Shown: piece by piece, positions 1 to 6,891 of the stretch | Numbering within the stretch: position 1 is the first letter of the stretch | Layout of the letters: each line of letters starts with the position of its first letter | Origin: Nitrospinaceae bacterium | GTDB taxonomy: Bacteria > Nitrospinota > Nitrospinia > Nitrospinales > JACRGP01 | NCBI GenBank assembly: GCA_029261575.1 | Contig: JAJDBD010000020.1 | Coordinates: 1-44,851, forward strand | DNA length: 44,851 nt | Direction: 5' to 3' | Position numbers and translations under genes: made by a program | The notes under the pieces: generated by a model | Seen by the model: the letters and a program-made list of their open reading frames with translations, nothing else | The model's database searches: none | What the model was told of the DNA's origin: nothing

Positions 1-1054
1 TTTCCTGGACGGAGCGGACCACGGCCCTGCCCGCCCGCGCGTTGAAACGCTTCTGTTCGTCGTAACCCAAAACGATTTGCCAGGCGTCTTCTTCGTACTG
101 TTCCGCCAGTGGCAGGGCCACGTCGTCCAACATCCACCGTCCGTGCCGCTCGTCTTCCTTGATGTGTAAATCCCAATAACCCACCGCGTCGGCGCCCAAT
201 CCCAAACGCTCTCCCGCCCGCTTCAGTATCCCAAACGACGCGGGGGCCGAGGTTTCGAAGTACAGCAATCCGCCGACATAACGAAGAAAATTCCTTTTAT
301 GCTCGGAAAGCGCAAAGCTGAGATTGATATTCGCCAACACTTCCCAGGGGACGGAATCAAAATAAGCCTCGGGTTGCGCGTCCATACCCAACTCTTCCAG
401 CATGACGGCGAAAAAGGTGGAATGCTTCCGCGCCAGGCGACCGCCGCCGTACTCTTCCAGAAAAATTCGCGTGAGCATGGATTGCACTTCGTTCCCGACG
501 CCGCCTTGAACCCGCGAAAGCTGACTCGCCTCCACCAGGCCGTTCAGCGACGCGATGGCCATCACCTGGCAATATCCCGCCGAGTCCATCTGGTCGCGCA
601 GGTACAAATCGGCCGGCGACGGCGCGGGGTCCAGGTCGGCCTCGGTTCGGTCTTTCAGCGCCTTTTTTACCGCCGTCGACGTTAGCGACTTGACGGACAG
701 ATCGTTTTCTTCCCACGACTGCCAGGCGGATTCAATTTGCTTGCGGATCGAAAAAACGTAGGCGGAATCTTCGTTGACGTAGTTCTCCAGGTCGTCGTAC
801 CAAAAAAGTTTCAACCGGTTGACGCGATAAAGAATGCGTTGGAGAAAAAGGTGGGACTCTCGCGAATCGCCCAGATTATTGAAGGCGTCGTTTAAAGCGA
901 ATCTCAACTCGTTTTCAAATTCTTCCGTCAGCGAGGGGTCTGCGGCGATTTCCCGGTCAAGGTTCTCCCGTTGCAAAAGCTGAACGAATTTGGCTTCGCC
1001 CTCGTTAAACCCCGTCTTTGACGAATAGACTGGATCGCTTGTTTTCAGTTTCAT
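1..1054 (-). CDS. Iron-containing redox enzyme family protein (heme-oxygenase-like fold), C-terminus cut by window edge
   Basis: An open frame runs from an ATG at 1054 off the left edge (351 codons, no stop). It starts MKLKTSDPVYSSKTG. The middle carries the sequence E-E-Y-G-G-G, and about 100 residues later H-I-K-E-D-E-R-H-G. This E...H / H...D..H spacing is typical of the iron-containing redox enzyme (Haem_oxygenas_2-like) families of the heme-oxygenase-like diiron superfamily. Known members perform varied oxidations of amino or fatty acids, so the substrate cannot be named. The protein looks soluble with no signal peptide. It is transcribed away from the J-domain gene's promoter side and is separated from it by about 125 bases. 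The family call is fairly sure; the reaction is unknown. Confidence 0.7.
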   Translation of the reverse strand, partial: MKLKTSDPVYSSKTGFNEGEAKFVQLLQRENLDREIAADPSLTEEFENELRFALNDAFNNLGDSRESHLFLQRILYRVNRLKLFWYDDLENYVNEDSAYVFSIRKQIESAWQSWEENDLSVKSLTSTAVKKALKDRTEADLDPAPSPADLYLRDQMDSAGYCQVMAIASLNGLVEASQLSRVQGGVGNEVQSMLTRIFLEEYGGGRLARKHSTFFAVMLEELGMDAQPEAYFDSVPWEVLANINLSFALSEHKRNFLRYVGGLLYFETSAPASFGILKRAGERLGLGADAVGYWDLHIKEDERHGRWMLDDVALPLAEQYEEDAWQIVLGYDEQKRFNARAGRAVVRSVQE

Positions 1055-1180
1055 GGATTTGATGGGATTTGGATTTTGGATAAATAATGGCGTTCAAAAT
1101 TATAACAAACTACGACAAAAAACCCAACCCACCCGGAAGACAGGAGGCGGTAAACGTCCAGAATCAGGACGGAACGACGA

Positions 1181-1999
1181 TCAAACCAGGTGAACCTGGA
1201 CGATGTGATTGATCGGGGCGGTTTCGGCGGTTTTGCGTTTGGCGCGAAGGACGAAGGTCTGGCCGTCTTTGGCGGCTTTGGGCAGGAAAAACTTGATCGG
1301 GCCTTCGTGGGTTTGCAGGGTCAACACCTTGCCGTTTTCGACAAATTTTCGCGGGGTCTGAATCTTGTACCTTAAATTTTGCCCTGCCCCTCCCTCCCCC
1401 GCTCCCTCGCCTGTAATTTTGGGTTGGGGAACGATTTGAATATTTAGTAATAAGTCGCCACGGACGCCGTTCAGTAGGCCCGCCTCGCCTTTTTGAGGAA
1501 CCTTCACCACCAGACTGCTCCAGTCCTCGAACGGGACGTCGACCTCCAGAGTTTCCCGCCCGGAGCGTATTTTAACTTTCCCCTTATCGGTAACGTTTTT
1601 GGCGTCCACCTGCAGGGTTTTCATGACGTCTCTTGGGAATAAAAATTCGTCGCAGGTATTGGCGTATTTGCCGACCCTCTTTTTAGCCCGCATCAGCGCC
1701 TGGCCAAAATCTCCAAACAGCAATCCCCTCCAGGCCTGCGATTGGTTTCTCCTGGACGCCTCCAGCGCCGGAGGTTCGAGTTCGGATTTTAATATCTGGT
1801 AGGCCCGGTTGATTTCCTTGATTCGGGTTTCCGCTTCGGCGTCGCCGGGACGCCTATCCGGATGAAATTGCTTGGCGAGAGCGTAATAGGATTTTTTTAT
1901 AGCGTCCCACTCCGCGCCGGGAGGCAGTTCCAGCGTCTTTAAGCTTTCAGATAAATTTTGTGTGCGGTCGGACATGGAATCGAACATTTTACAAGACAT
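1181..1999 (-). CDS. J-domain (DnaJ-like) co-chaperone with degenerate C-terminal region
   Basis: This 272-residue protein has an N-terminal J-domain (about residues 15-75) with the invariant HPD motif in AKQFHPDRRPGD, preceded by a typical helix II (DAIKKSYYALAK) and followed by INRAYQIL. There is no G/F-rich linker and no CXXCXGXG zinc domain. The rest (about 120-272) looks like a beta-rich substrate-binding part (VKIRSGRETLEVDVP; GVRGDLLLNIQIVP) of the CbpA/DnaJ class II type. Its expected role is to stimulate an Hsp70 ATPase and deliver clients. The start is uncertain: Met1, Met5 and Met9 (1999, 1987, 1975) are all possible and none has a clear Shine-Dalgarno. It is divergent from rlmN, with a roughly 120-base shared promoter region. 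Confidence 0.8.
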   Translation of the reverse strand: MSCKMFDSMSDRTQNLSESLKTLELPPGAEWDAIKKSYYALAKQFHPDRRPGDAEAETRIKEINRAYQILKSELEPPALEASRRNQSQAWRGLLFGDFGQALMRAKKRVGKYANTCDEFLFPRDVMKTLQVDAKNVTDKGKVKIRSGRETLEVDVPFEDWSSLVVKVPQKGEAGLLNGVRGDLLLNIQIVPQPKITGEGAGEGGAGQNLRYKIQTPRKFVENGKVLTLQTHEGPIKFFLPKAAKDGQTFVLRAKRKTAETAPINHIVQVHLV

Positions 2000-2120
2000 T
2001 GGTTAATAGTTGAATTATCATTCTATTTTATATAAAAACTGAAGTGGCAGGTAAAAAATCAGCGTCCCCGCCTATCCAGTCCGGGCCATAAAGCCGCAAA
2101 CCTCTCTATCGCCGTCGATC

Positions 2121-3155
2121 ATGATCAACATCATTGGATATCCCGAAGCCAGACTGGCCCTCCTGTTTTCCGAGTGGGACGAAAAGACCTACCACGTCCG
2201 CCAGGTGTTGAACTGGATTTACCATCACGGAGCCGAGGATTTTTCGGTCATGACCAACCTGTCAAAATCCTTGCGGGCCAAATTGACCGACTATTTCTTT
2301 ATCGGCTTTCCGCGCATAGAAAAAAAGACCGTATCGAAAGATGGGACCACAAAATATCTTTTTTGCCTCGAGGACGACTCCAGAATAGAAAGCGTCTGGA
2401 TTCCCGACACAGGCAGGAAAACCCTTTGCATATCCACTCAGGTGGGATGCCGCCTGGCTTGCACGTTTTGTTTAACGGGGACTCTAGGATTGAGGAGAAA
2501 CCTCACCGCCGCCGAGTTTATCGGGCAATACATGGCGGTCAATCAGGTTTTGCCGGAAGAGGACCGGATCACCAACGTCGTTATCATGGGCATGGGCGAA
2601 CCGCTGGACAATTACGAGCCGGTAGTCGACGGCCTTCGCCTGATGGTTTCCCCGGAGGCGATGGCCATTGGAAACCGGAGAATCACCTTGTCGACTTCGG
2701 GACTGGTGGATAAACTTGAAAAATTTCAGGACGAAGATATCCATGTGAACCTCGCCGTCTCGCTGAACGCCACTGAGGACTCCACCCGCGACGCCATCAT
2801 GCCGATCAACAAAAAATATCCCATTCGGGTATTATTGGAACGCCTTCGCCAATACCCGTTGAAAAAAAGAAGGCGCATTACATTTGAATATGTTTTACTC
2901 AAAGGCGTGAACGACACGCCGGAGGACGCCGTGCGGCTGGCGAAATTGTTAAAGGGAATTCCCTGCAAGATCAACCTGATCGCTTTCAACGGTTTTGAAG
3001 GCGCCGATCACCAATCCCCTTCGCGCGCAAATGTTCTGGATTTCCAGAATTATCTGATATCAAAAAATTATACCGTGTTCATCCGGAAACCTCGCGGGGA
3101 CGACGTCCTGGGCGCCTGCGGTCAACTGGCCGCCGAGACTCTCGCGGTTTCCTGA
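2121..3155 (+). CDS. rlmN: Dual-specificity 23S rRNA A2503 / tRNA A37 C2-methyltransferase
   Basis: A radical SAM enzyme that methylates C2 of adenosine 2503 in 23S rRNA and A37 in some tRNAs. It is 344 residues, the usual length. The CxxxCxxC cluster motif is at C110, C114 and C117 (VGCRLACTFC). The SAM-binding GMGEPLDNY follows, and the conserved cysteine that forms the protein-RNA intermediate is in LGACGQLAAET near residue 333. The ATG at 2121 gives the family's short N-terminus. Downstream lies a GT2 gene after a 70-base spacer that contains a repeat-like 21-mer, so the two are not tightly coupled. Confidence 0.95.
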   Translation: MINIIGYPEARLALLFSEWDEKTYHVRQVLNWIYHHGAEDFSVMTNLSKSLRAKLTDYFFIGFPRIEKKTVSKDGTTKYLFCLEDDSRIESVWIPDTGRKTLCISTQVGCRLACTFCLTGTLGLRRNLTAAEFIGQYMAVNQVLPEEDRITNVVIMGMGEPLDNYEPVVDGLRLMVSPEAMAIGNRRITLSTSGLVDKLEKFQDEDIHVNLAVSLNATEDSTRDAIMPINKKYPIRVLLERLRQYPLKKRRRITFEYVLLKGVNDTPEDAVRLAKLLKGIPCKINLIAFNGFEGADHQSPSRANVLDFQNYLISKNYTVFIRKPRGDDVLGACGQLAAETLAVS

Positions 3156-3169
3156 CAGTTTCCAAATTT

Positions 3170-3190
3170 GTCACGCTGAGCCTGTCGAAG
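3170..3190. repeat. REP-like 21-mer (gtcacgctgagcctgtcgaa...)
   Basis: The spacer between rlmN and the GT2 gene contains the 21 bases gtcacgctgagcctgtcgaag. I recognise this, and its complement cttcgacaggctcagcgtga, as an interspersed intergenic motif that recurs in many unrelated bacterial genomes. Only one copy is visible here and I see no paired inverted copy, so it would be a half-element. Recognition is from memory, not from a search. Confidence 0.4.
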
Positions 3191-3226
3191 TATATTTAGC
3201 AACCCGTCAGATCAAATTTTTCTATA

Positions 3227-3961
3227 ATGATTTTATCTCAACCTCCCACCACGCTTGATATTTCCGTGGTCGTCCCCATTTACAACGAAGAAGAAACCCT
3301 CCCCCTTTTGCACGAGGAGTTGGAGAACTGCCTGCCCGCGCTGAACAAGTCTTACGAGATTATTTTTGTCGACGACGGGAGCCAGGACGGCAGTCGCGAG
3401 GTCATGCTGGATTTAAAAAAGAAGAATTCCAGGCTACGGGTTCTGCGGTTTGCGCAAAATTTTGGTCAAACGGCGGCGTTCGCCGCTGGCTTCGAAGCCG
3501 CCCGGGGCGCCGTTATCGTCACTCTGGACGCGGATTTGCAGAACCATCCCAGAGACATACCGAAGCTTCTGGAGAAAATCGGCGCGTACGACGTGGTGTG
3601 CGGCTGGAGAAAAAAGCGCAACGATCCCTGGATCAAAAGGGTATCATCCAAAATCGCCAATTCCGTGCGCAACCGGTTGAGCGACGAGGATATTCCCGAC
3701 ACCGGATGTTCCCTCAAGGCGTTCAAGCGTGAATGCTTTGCACCGATCAAACTTTATAAAGGGTTGCATCGTTTCTTCCCGACGCTGATGAAGATGGAGG
3801 GATTTCGAGTGACCGTGGTCGAGGTGGGGCATCATCCCCGCAAGTTTGGTAAATCCAAATACAACATCCGAAACCGGGTGTTTTCTTCTTTCAAGGACCT
3901 GTTAGCCGTGCGCTGGATGAAAAAGCGTCAATTAAAATACAAAATTATCGAGGAGGATTGA
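3227..3961 (+). CDS. Family 2 glycosyltransferase, dolichol-phosphate-mannose-synthase-like
   Basis: A 244-residue GT-A fold enzyme expected to transfer a sugar from a nucleotide-sugar to a polyprenyl phosphate or similar acceptor at the inner membrane. Motifs: SVVVPIYNEEETLP at the N-terminus, IFVDDGSQDGS for nucleotide binding, TLDADLQNHP as the metal-binding DXD, and GCSLKAFKR with HRFFPTL for the acceptor region. There is no C-terminal transmembrane pair, unlike ArnC/GtrB. The gene ends with GAG GAG GAT TGA, and the same bases (aggagg, 3951-3956) supply the ribosome site for the next gene. The membrane function may therefore be supplied by that LAB_N protein. Acceptor and sugar are unknown. 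Confidence 0.88.
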   Translation: MILSQPPTTLDISVVVPIYNEEETLPLLHEELENCLPALNKSYEIIFVDDGSQDGSREVMLDLKKKNSRLRVLRFAQNFGQTAAFAAGFEAARGAVIVTLDADLQNHPRDIPKLLEKIGAYDVVCGWRKKRNDPWIKRVSSKIANSVRNRLSDEDIPDTGCSLKAFKRECFAPIKLYKGLHRFFPTLMKMEGFRVTVVEVGHHPRKFGKSKYNIRNRVFSSFKDLLAVRWMKKRQLKYKIIEED

Positions 3962-3966
3962 TCCCC

Positions 3967-4239
3967 GTGACCGCAACGCATTGGATCGCTATTGGCCTGG
4001 TGGGCCAGGCCTGTTTTTTTATGAGATTTTTTATCCAATGGCTGGCGTCGGAAAGGAAAAAGGAAAGCACCATTCCCGTTCAGTTCTGGTATTTTAGCCT
4101 GGGCGGCAGTTTCATTCTTCTGACCTACGCCATTCATCGCGAAGACCCGGTATTCATTCTTGGTCAAAGTATGGGTTCCATTATTTACATTCGCAACCTG
4201 ATGTTAATCTCCAACAAGAAAAAGGCGCTCGACGGCTAA
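3967..4239 (+). CDS. LAB_N (lipid-A-disaccharide synthase N-terminal) domain membrane protein
   Basis: A small membrane protein of 90 residues with about three hydrophobic helices. It contains the diagnostic F-x-x-R-F-x-x-Q-W-x-x-S-E pattern (FFMRFFIQWLASERKK) of the LAB_N domain, then PVQFWYFSLGGS. I chose GTG at 3967, because the strong aggagg at 3951-3956 is 10 bases upstream of it and only 1 base from the alternative TTG at 3958. Proteins of this type usually sit beside a GT2 enzyme and are thought to help in lipid-linked sugar transfer or flipping. The gene starts 5 bases after the GT2 stop, so translation is probably coupled. Confidence 0.8.
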   Translation: MTATHWIAIGLVGQACFFMRFFIQWLASERKKESTIPVQFWYFSLGGSFILLTYAIHREDPVFILGQSMGSIIYIRNLMLISNKKKALDG

Positions 4240-4242
4240 ACC

Positions 4243-4440
4243 ATGAAAATCTGGAAATTAAGACTGATCGGTCTGGGTTTAATGATAATCGGCGCAGGGC
4301 TGTTTATCTGGTCCGTGAAATACATTGCTTCCGAGTGGCCGCAAATATTCGTGGGCGTGCTTTCGGTATTTTCCGCCGCCATGGGTTTTGGCCTGCTCAT
4401 CATGCCAGAGGAAGACCCCAAAAACCCGCCCTCCTCCTGA
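4243..4440 (+). CDS. Small two-helix membrane protein of unknown function
   Basis: This 65-residue protein begins 3 bases after the LAB_N stop codon and so is the likely last gene of that operon. It has a basic N-terminus (MKIWKLR), two hydrophobic stretches (about residues 8-27 and 34-54) and a charged, proline-rich tail (MPEEDPKNPPSS). I recognise no family. Its position suggests a job alongside the GT2/LAB_N pair. Confidence 0.65.
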   Translation: MKIWKLRLIGLGLMIIGAGLFIWSVKYIASEWPQIFVGVLSVFSAAMGFGLLIMPEEDPKNPPSS

Positions 4441-4531
4441 TACCCCAATCCTCTCCCGGCGCCCCGGCAATTCCAAGGCCGGAAAGCAGATAAATTCCCG
4501 TATTATCAGGCTTTTGCCGACCAAAATTTTC

Positions 4532-4558
4532 TTGACTTTGCGTCGACCCATATGCTAT
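4532..4558 (+). promoter_or_regulatory. Candidate sigma70-type promoter upstream of the bd-like operon
   Basis: TTGACT at 4532-4537 is followed after about 15-17 bases by TGCTAT/CTATTT, inside the 261-base spacer that precedes the bd-like gene. It would give a leader of roughly 130 bases. The spacing is slightly short for the best -10 match. This is pattern reading only. Confidence 0.3.
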
Positions 4559-4701
4559 TTGTCATGTCTTTTTTAAAGCGTTAGCAAAATTTTTTGGTTG
4601 AAGCCACCGGCTTTGCGATTCTGTTTGCCATAAAGCTTAAACGAAAAGTCTAGCGGGCAAATTCCCCCGATCTATCTAAACTTTTAAAAGAGACCCTCAA
4701 C

Positions 4702-6873
4702 ATGGAAATATCATCCCCCATTAAACAACCCTCCCCCTTCTTAAAGATTGTTTTTGGGCTGATCCTGGTTTTTGGTCTGGTGAGTTTTTCGCCCCTGTCT
4801 TTTTCCGGCTTTGACGTTTCATCCATTTTAGGCCCGCAATCCGCATTTGCCGAAGAGGGAGAAGAGGATTTCGGAGGCGAAGAGGCGGGTTCTGGCGAAG
4901 AGGCCGATGCAGGGGAAGAGGACGATTTTGGTGGAGAAGGGGACGATTTTGGTGGAGAAGATGAAGAAGACGGCGAAGAAGAGGGTGAAGAAGGTGAAGG
5001 CGAAGAGGAAGCCGAGGAGGATGACAAATCCTATCTAACGGATATTGGCCCGGCCGCAAACCACGAATTAAAACCCTTCACCTTTCCGGGAATTGGAAAT
5101 CGAAAAGCCGTCTGGCTGGCGGCGCAATACCATATATTGTTCGCCTCGTTCATTTTGGGTTGTCCCATGTTCGTGGTCATCATGGAGGTCATGGGCGCCC
5201 GTAGAACCCAGGGCGTGCGGAAATCAATCATCCTCTCCAACGTGTTCCTGGGCGTGTTGATCGGCGTCACATTGGGGATCATAGGCGAGATCATCATCGG
5301 AATCCATCACGGCGTCTTGTATGGAATGTGGGCCTGCGCCTTTGGAGCCTTGATCGTCAGCTTTTTGAATTATTTCCATCGCATAATGGATATCCGCGTT
5401 TCCAGCGCGGTGGGCGGCGTTGTGGGAGCTTTGTTTGCCGTCGCTGTCACGCCCGGGGCTATGGAACATGTTTACCTTCCCGGCTATGTCAGCGCGCTCA
5501 TTATCGGCGCGGTGGGCGGTATGCTTTCCAACATAATCATGTTCGCCAAGGCGGACTTCAAATTCGAGCGCCTGGCCCACGAGATCACCAAAGTCATCGG
5601 CATCTGTTACAGCTTCACGGCGCTCACCGGCGGACTCTTCGTTCTGGTCATGGTAGTGGCTTACAAGGGCTTCATGAGCTATCTGGTGGATTCCTTTCCG
5701 GTCTTGTTCATGATCGTTTACCCCACCCTGTTCATCCTCGAAACCATCGTGATGTACATTTACGTCTATTCCTGGGATCCCTTGAACCGCGCCAACAAAA
5801 AGGGTCGGCACATTGTTTTCGGCGTTCTGCTCAACGTTTTGGGATTGACGCTTCTGTGCGCTTTGGACGGTCCCGCCACGTTCATGCAAACCCCGCCCAC
5901 GCCGCTCAATGAACTGCCTAATATCGGCGAGTGGAACCGGTTGACGACGTCCACCTGGATGCCGTTGAATTATCACCGGCTGGTGGGCAACGGAACGTTT
6001 GGGGGTTACCTTGTGGGGATTATCGCCGCCTACATGTTTTTATGGTCCAGCAACAAAGAGGAAAAAGAATATTACGACTGGGTCGGCTACATGGGCAACA
6101 TCATCGGCGTGGGAATCATGATTCCCCTGCCCGCCATGGGTTACATTTTCGTCCGCGAAATTTATCAGTACGACGCCACTATCGGGATGTATATCATGTC
6201 CGACCGCGAGTCGATGTTCATGCTCGTGCAGGGTTTGCTGGTCGGCACCATGTTCAGCGCCAGTAATATATATATGTGGGTCAGTATGAAGCGCATCGAA
6301 GGCGCGGAGCGGTTCTTCCCGGCCATGAAATTTGGCTTCATACTCATTGTCATTTCCGCCACCATATGGTTCACGCCGAGGCGGTTCTTTGCCACCATGA
6401 TGCCGGAACCAGGGATGGATTCAAATATGGTTTTGCCGGATAACCTGGCATTCCTGGCTCTGATGGTTTCCAAAAATACCGCCGCGTTCGCCTTGGTGAC
6501 CATCACCCTGGTCAATTACATTTTCTACACGATCGCCACCCGAACGGGAAAAATCCATTGGGGCAAGATCAATCCCCTGGGAATTTACGTTTTGATATTC
6601 ATGGGATTTGCCGACATCTGGCTGTTGAGTTGGATGGGAACCATCCGCGAGCTTTCCCGCATGAACTGGCACATATATAAAGTGTTCAAGGACGTCACTC
6701 CGGACAAATTCACCCCCTCCCTGGCGGACGCGGGTATGTTTGTGACGATGATTGTCTGGGGATTTTTCATCATGATGACCGCGATCATCTGGCTGGGCAT
6801 CAAATATCCCAAGATGCAAAAACAAAAAGAAACCGAAGCGGCGGCCCAGGCGGCTCCGCAAATGGCCGAATAA
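4702..6873 (+). CDS. Cytochrome bd-like (CydA superfamily) membrane protein with signal peptide, acidic N-terminal domain and altered quinol site
   Basis: A 723-residue, many-helix protein. Residues 1-50 look like a signal peptide (cleavage after AFA), and 51-109 are a Glu/Asp/Gly-rich stretch. The core can be aligned by eye to E. coli CydA. H144 (AQYHILF) matches H19 (heme d). E347 (FILETIVMYIYVYSWDPL) matches E107. H425 (NYHRLVGN) and M507 (FMLVQG) match H186/M393 (heme b558). E650 (TIRELSRMNW) matches E445 (heme b595). Differences from CydA: E99 appears as V339, GRQPW is SRMNW (652-656), the long periplasmic Q-loop is reduced to about 15 residues (490-504), and an extra helix bundle (about 172-280) follows the first core helix. 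No CydB gene follows; a membrane diheme cytochrome c does, 18 bases on. I infer a heme b membrane module fed by, or feeding, cytochrome c rather than a quinol oxidase. bd-like proteins of this general kind have been described in nitrite-oxidising Nitrospira. Confidence 0.82.
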   Translation: MEISSPIKQPSPFLKIVFGLILVFGLVSFSPLSFSGFDVSSILGPQSAFAEEGEEDFGGEEAGSGEEADAGEEDDFGGEGDDFGGEDEEDGEEEGEEGEGEEEAEEDDKSYLTDIGPAANHELKPFTFPGIGNRKAVWLAAQYHILFASFILGCPMFVVIMEVMGARRTQGVRKSIILSNVFLGVLIGVTLGIIGEIIIGIHHGVLYGMWACAFGALIVSFLNYFHRIMDIRVSSAVGGVVGALFAVAVTPGAMEHVYLPGYVSALIIGAVGGMLSNIIMFAKADFKFERLAHEITKVIGICYSFTALTGGLFVLVMVVAYKGFMSYLVDSFPVLFMIVYPTLFILETIVMYIYVYSWDPLNRANKKGRHIVFGVLLNVLGLTLLCALDGPATFMQTPPTPLNELPNIGEWNRLTTSTWMPLNYHRLVGNGTFGGYLVGIIAAYMFLWSSNKEEKEYYDWVGYMGNIIGVGIMIPLPAMGYIFVREIYQYDATIGMYIMSDRESMFMLVQGLLVGTMFSASNIYMWVSMKRIEGAERFFPAMKFGFILIVISATIWFTPRRFFATMMPEPGMDSNMVLPDNLAFLALMVSKNTAAFALVTITLVNYIFYTIATRTGKIHWGKINPLGIYVLIFMGFADIWLLSWMGTIRELSRMNWHIYKVFKDVTPDKFTPSLADAGMFVTMIVWGFFIMMTAIIWLGIKYPKMQKQKETEAAAQAAPQMAE
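4921..4960 (+). repeat. 21-bp tandem repeat inside the acidic segment of the bd-like gene
   Basis: The 19 bases gacgattttggtggagaag occur perfectly at 4921-4939 and 4942-4960 (period 21, in frame), encoding repeated D-D-F-G-G-E units. An older, diverged copy (gaggatttcggaggcgaag, from 4864) encodes EDFGGE. This shows the acidic domain grew by short in-frame duplications, the newest one recent enough to be identical. Confidence 0.85.
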
Positions 6874-6891
6874 ATACCAGGAGCTTTCAGG

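Noticed and set aside
5224-5976. A 250-codon open frame on the minus strand within the bd-like gene
   Set aside because: It lies wholly opposite a clear membrane-protein gene, has a low-complexity His/Asp/Gln-rich translation and no motif; it is a shadow frame.
4702-6873. Calling the bd-like gene a canonical cytochrome bd quinol oxidase (cydA)
   Set aside because: No GRQPW, no long Q-loop, no cydB, and an added acidic domain and helix bundle.
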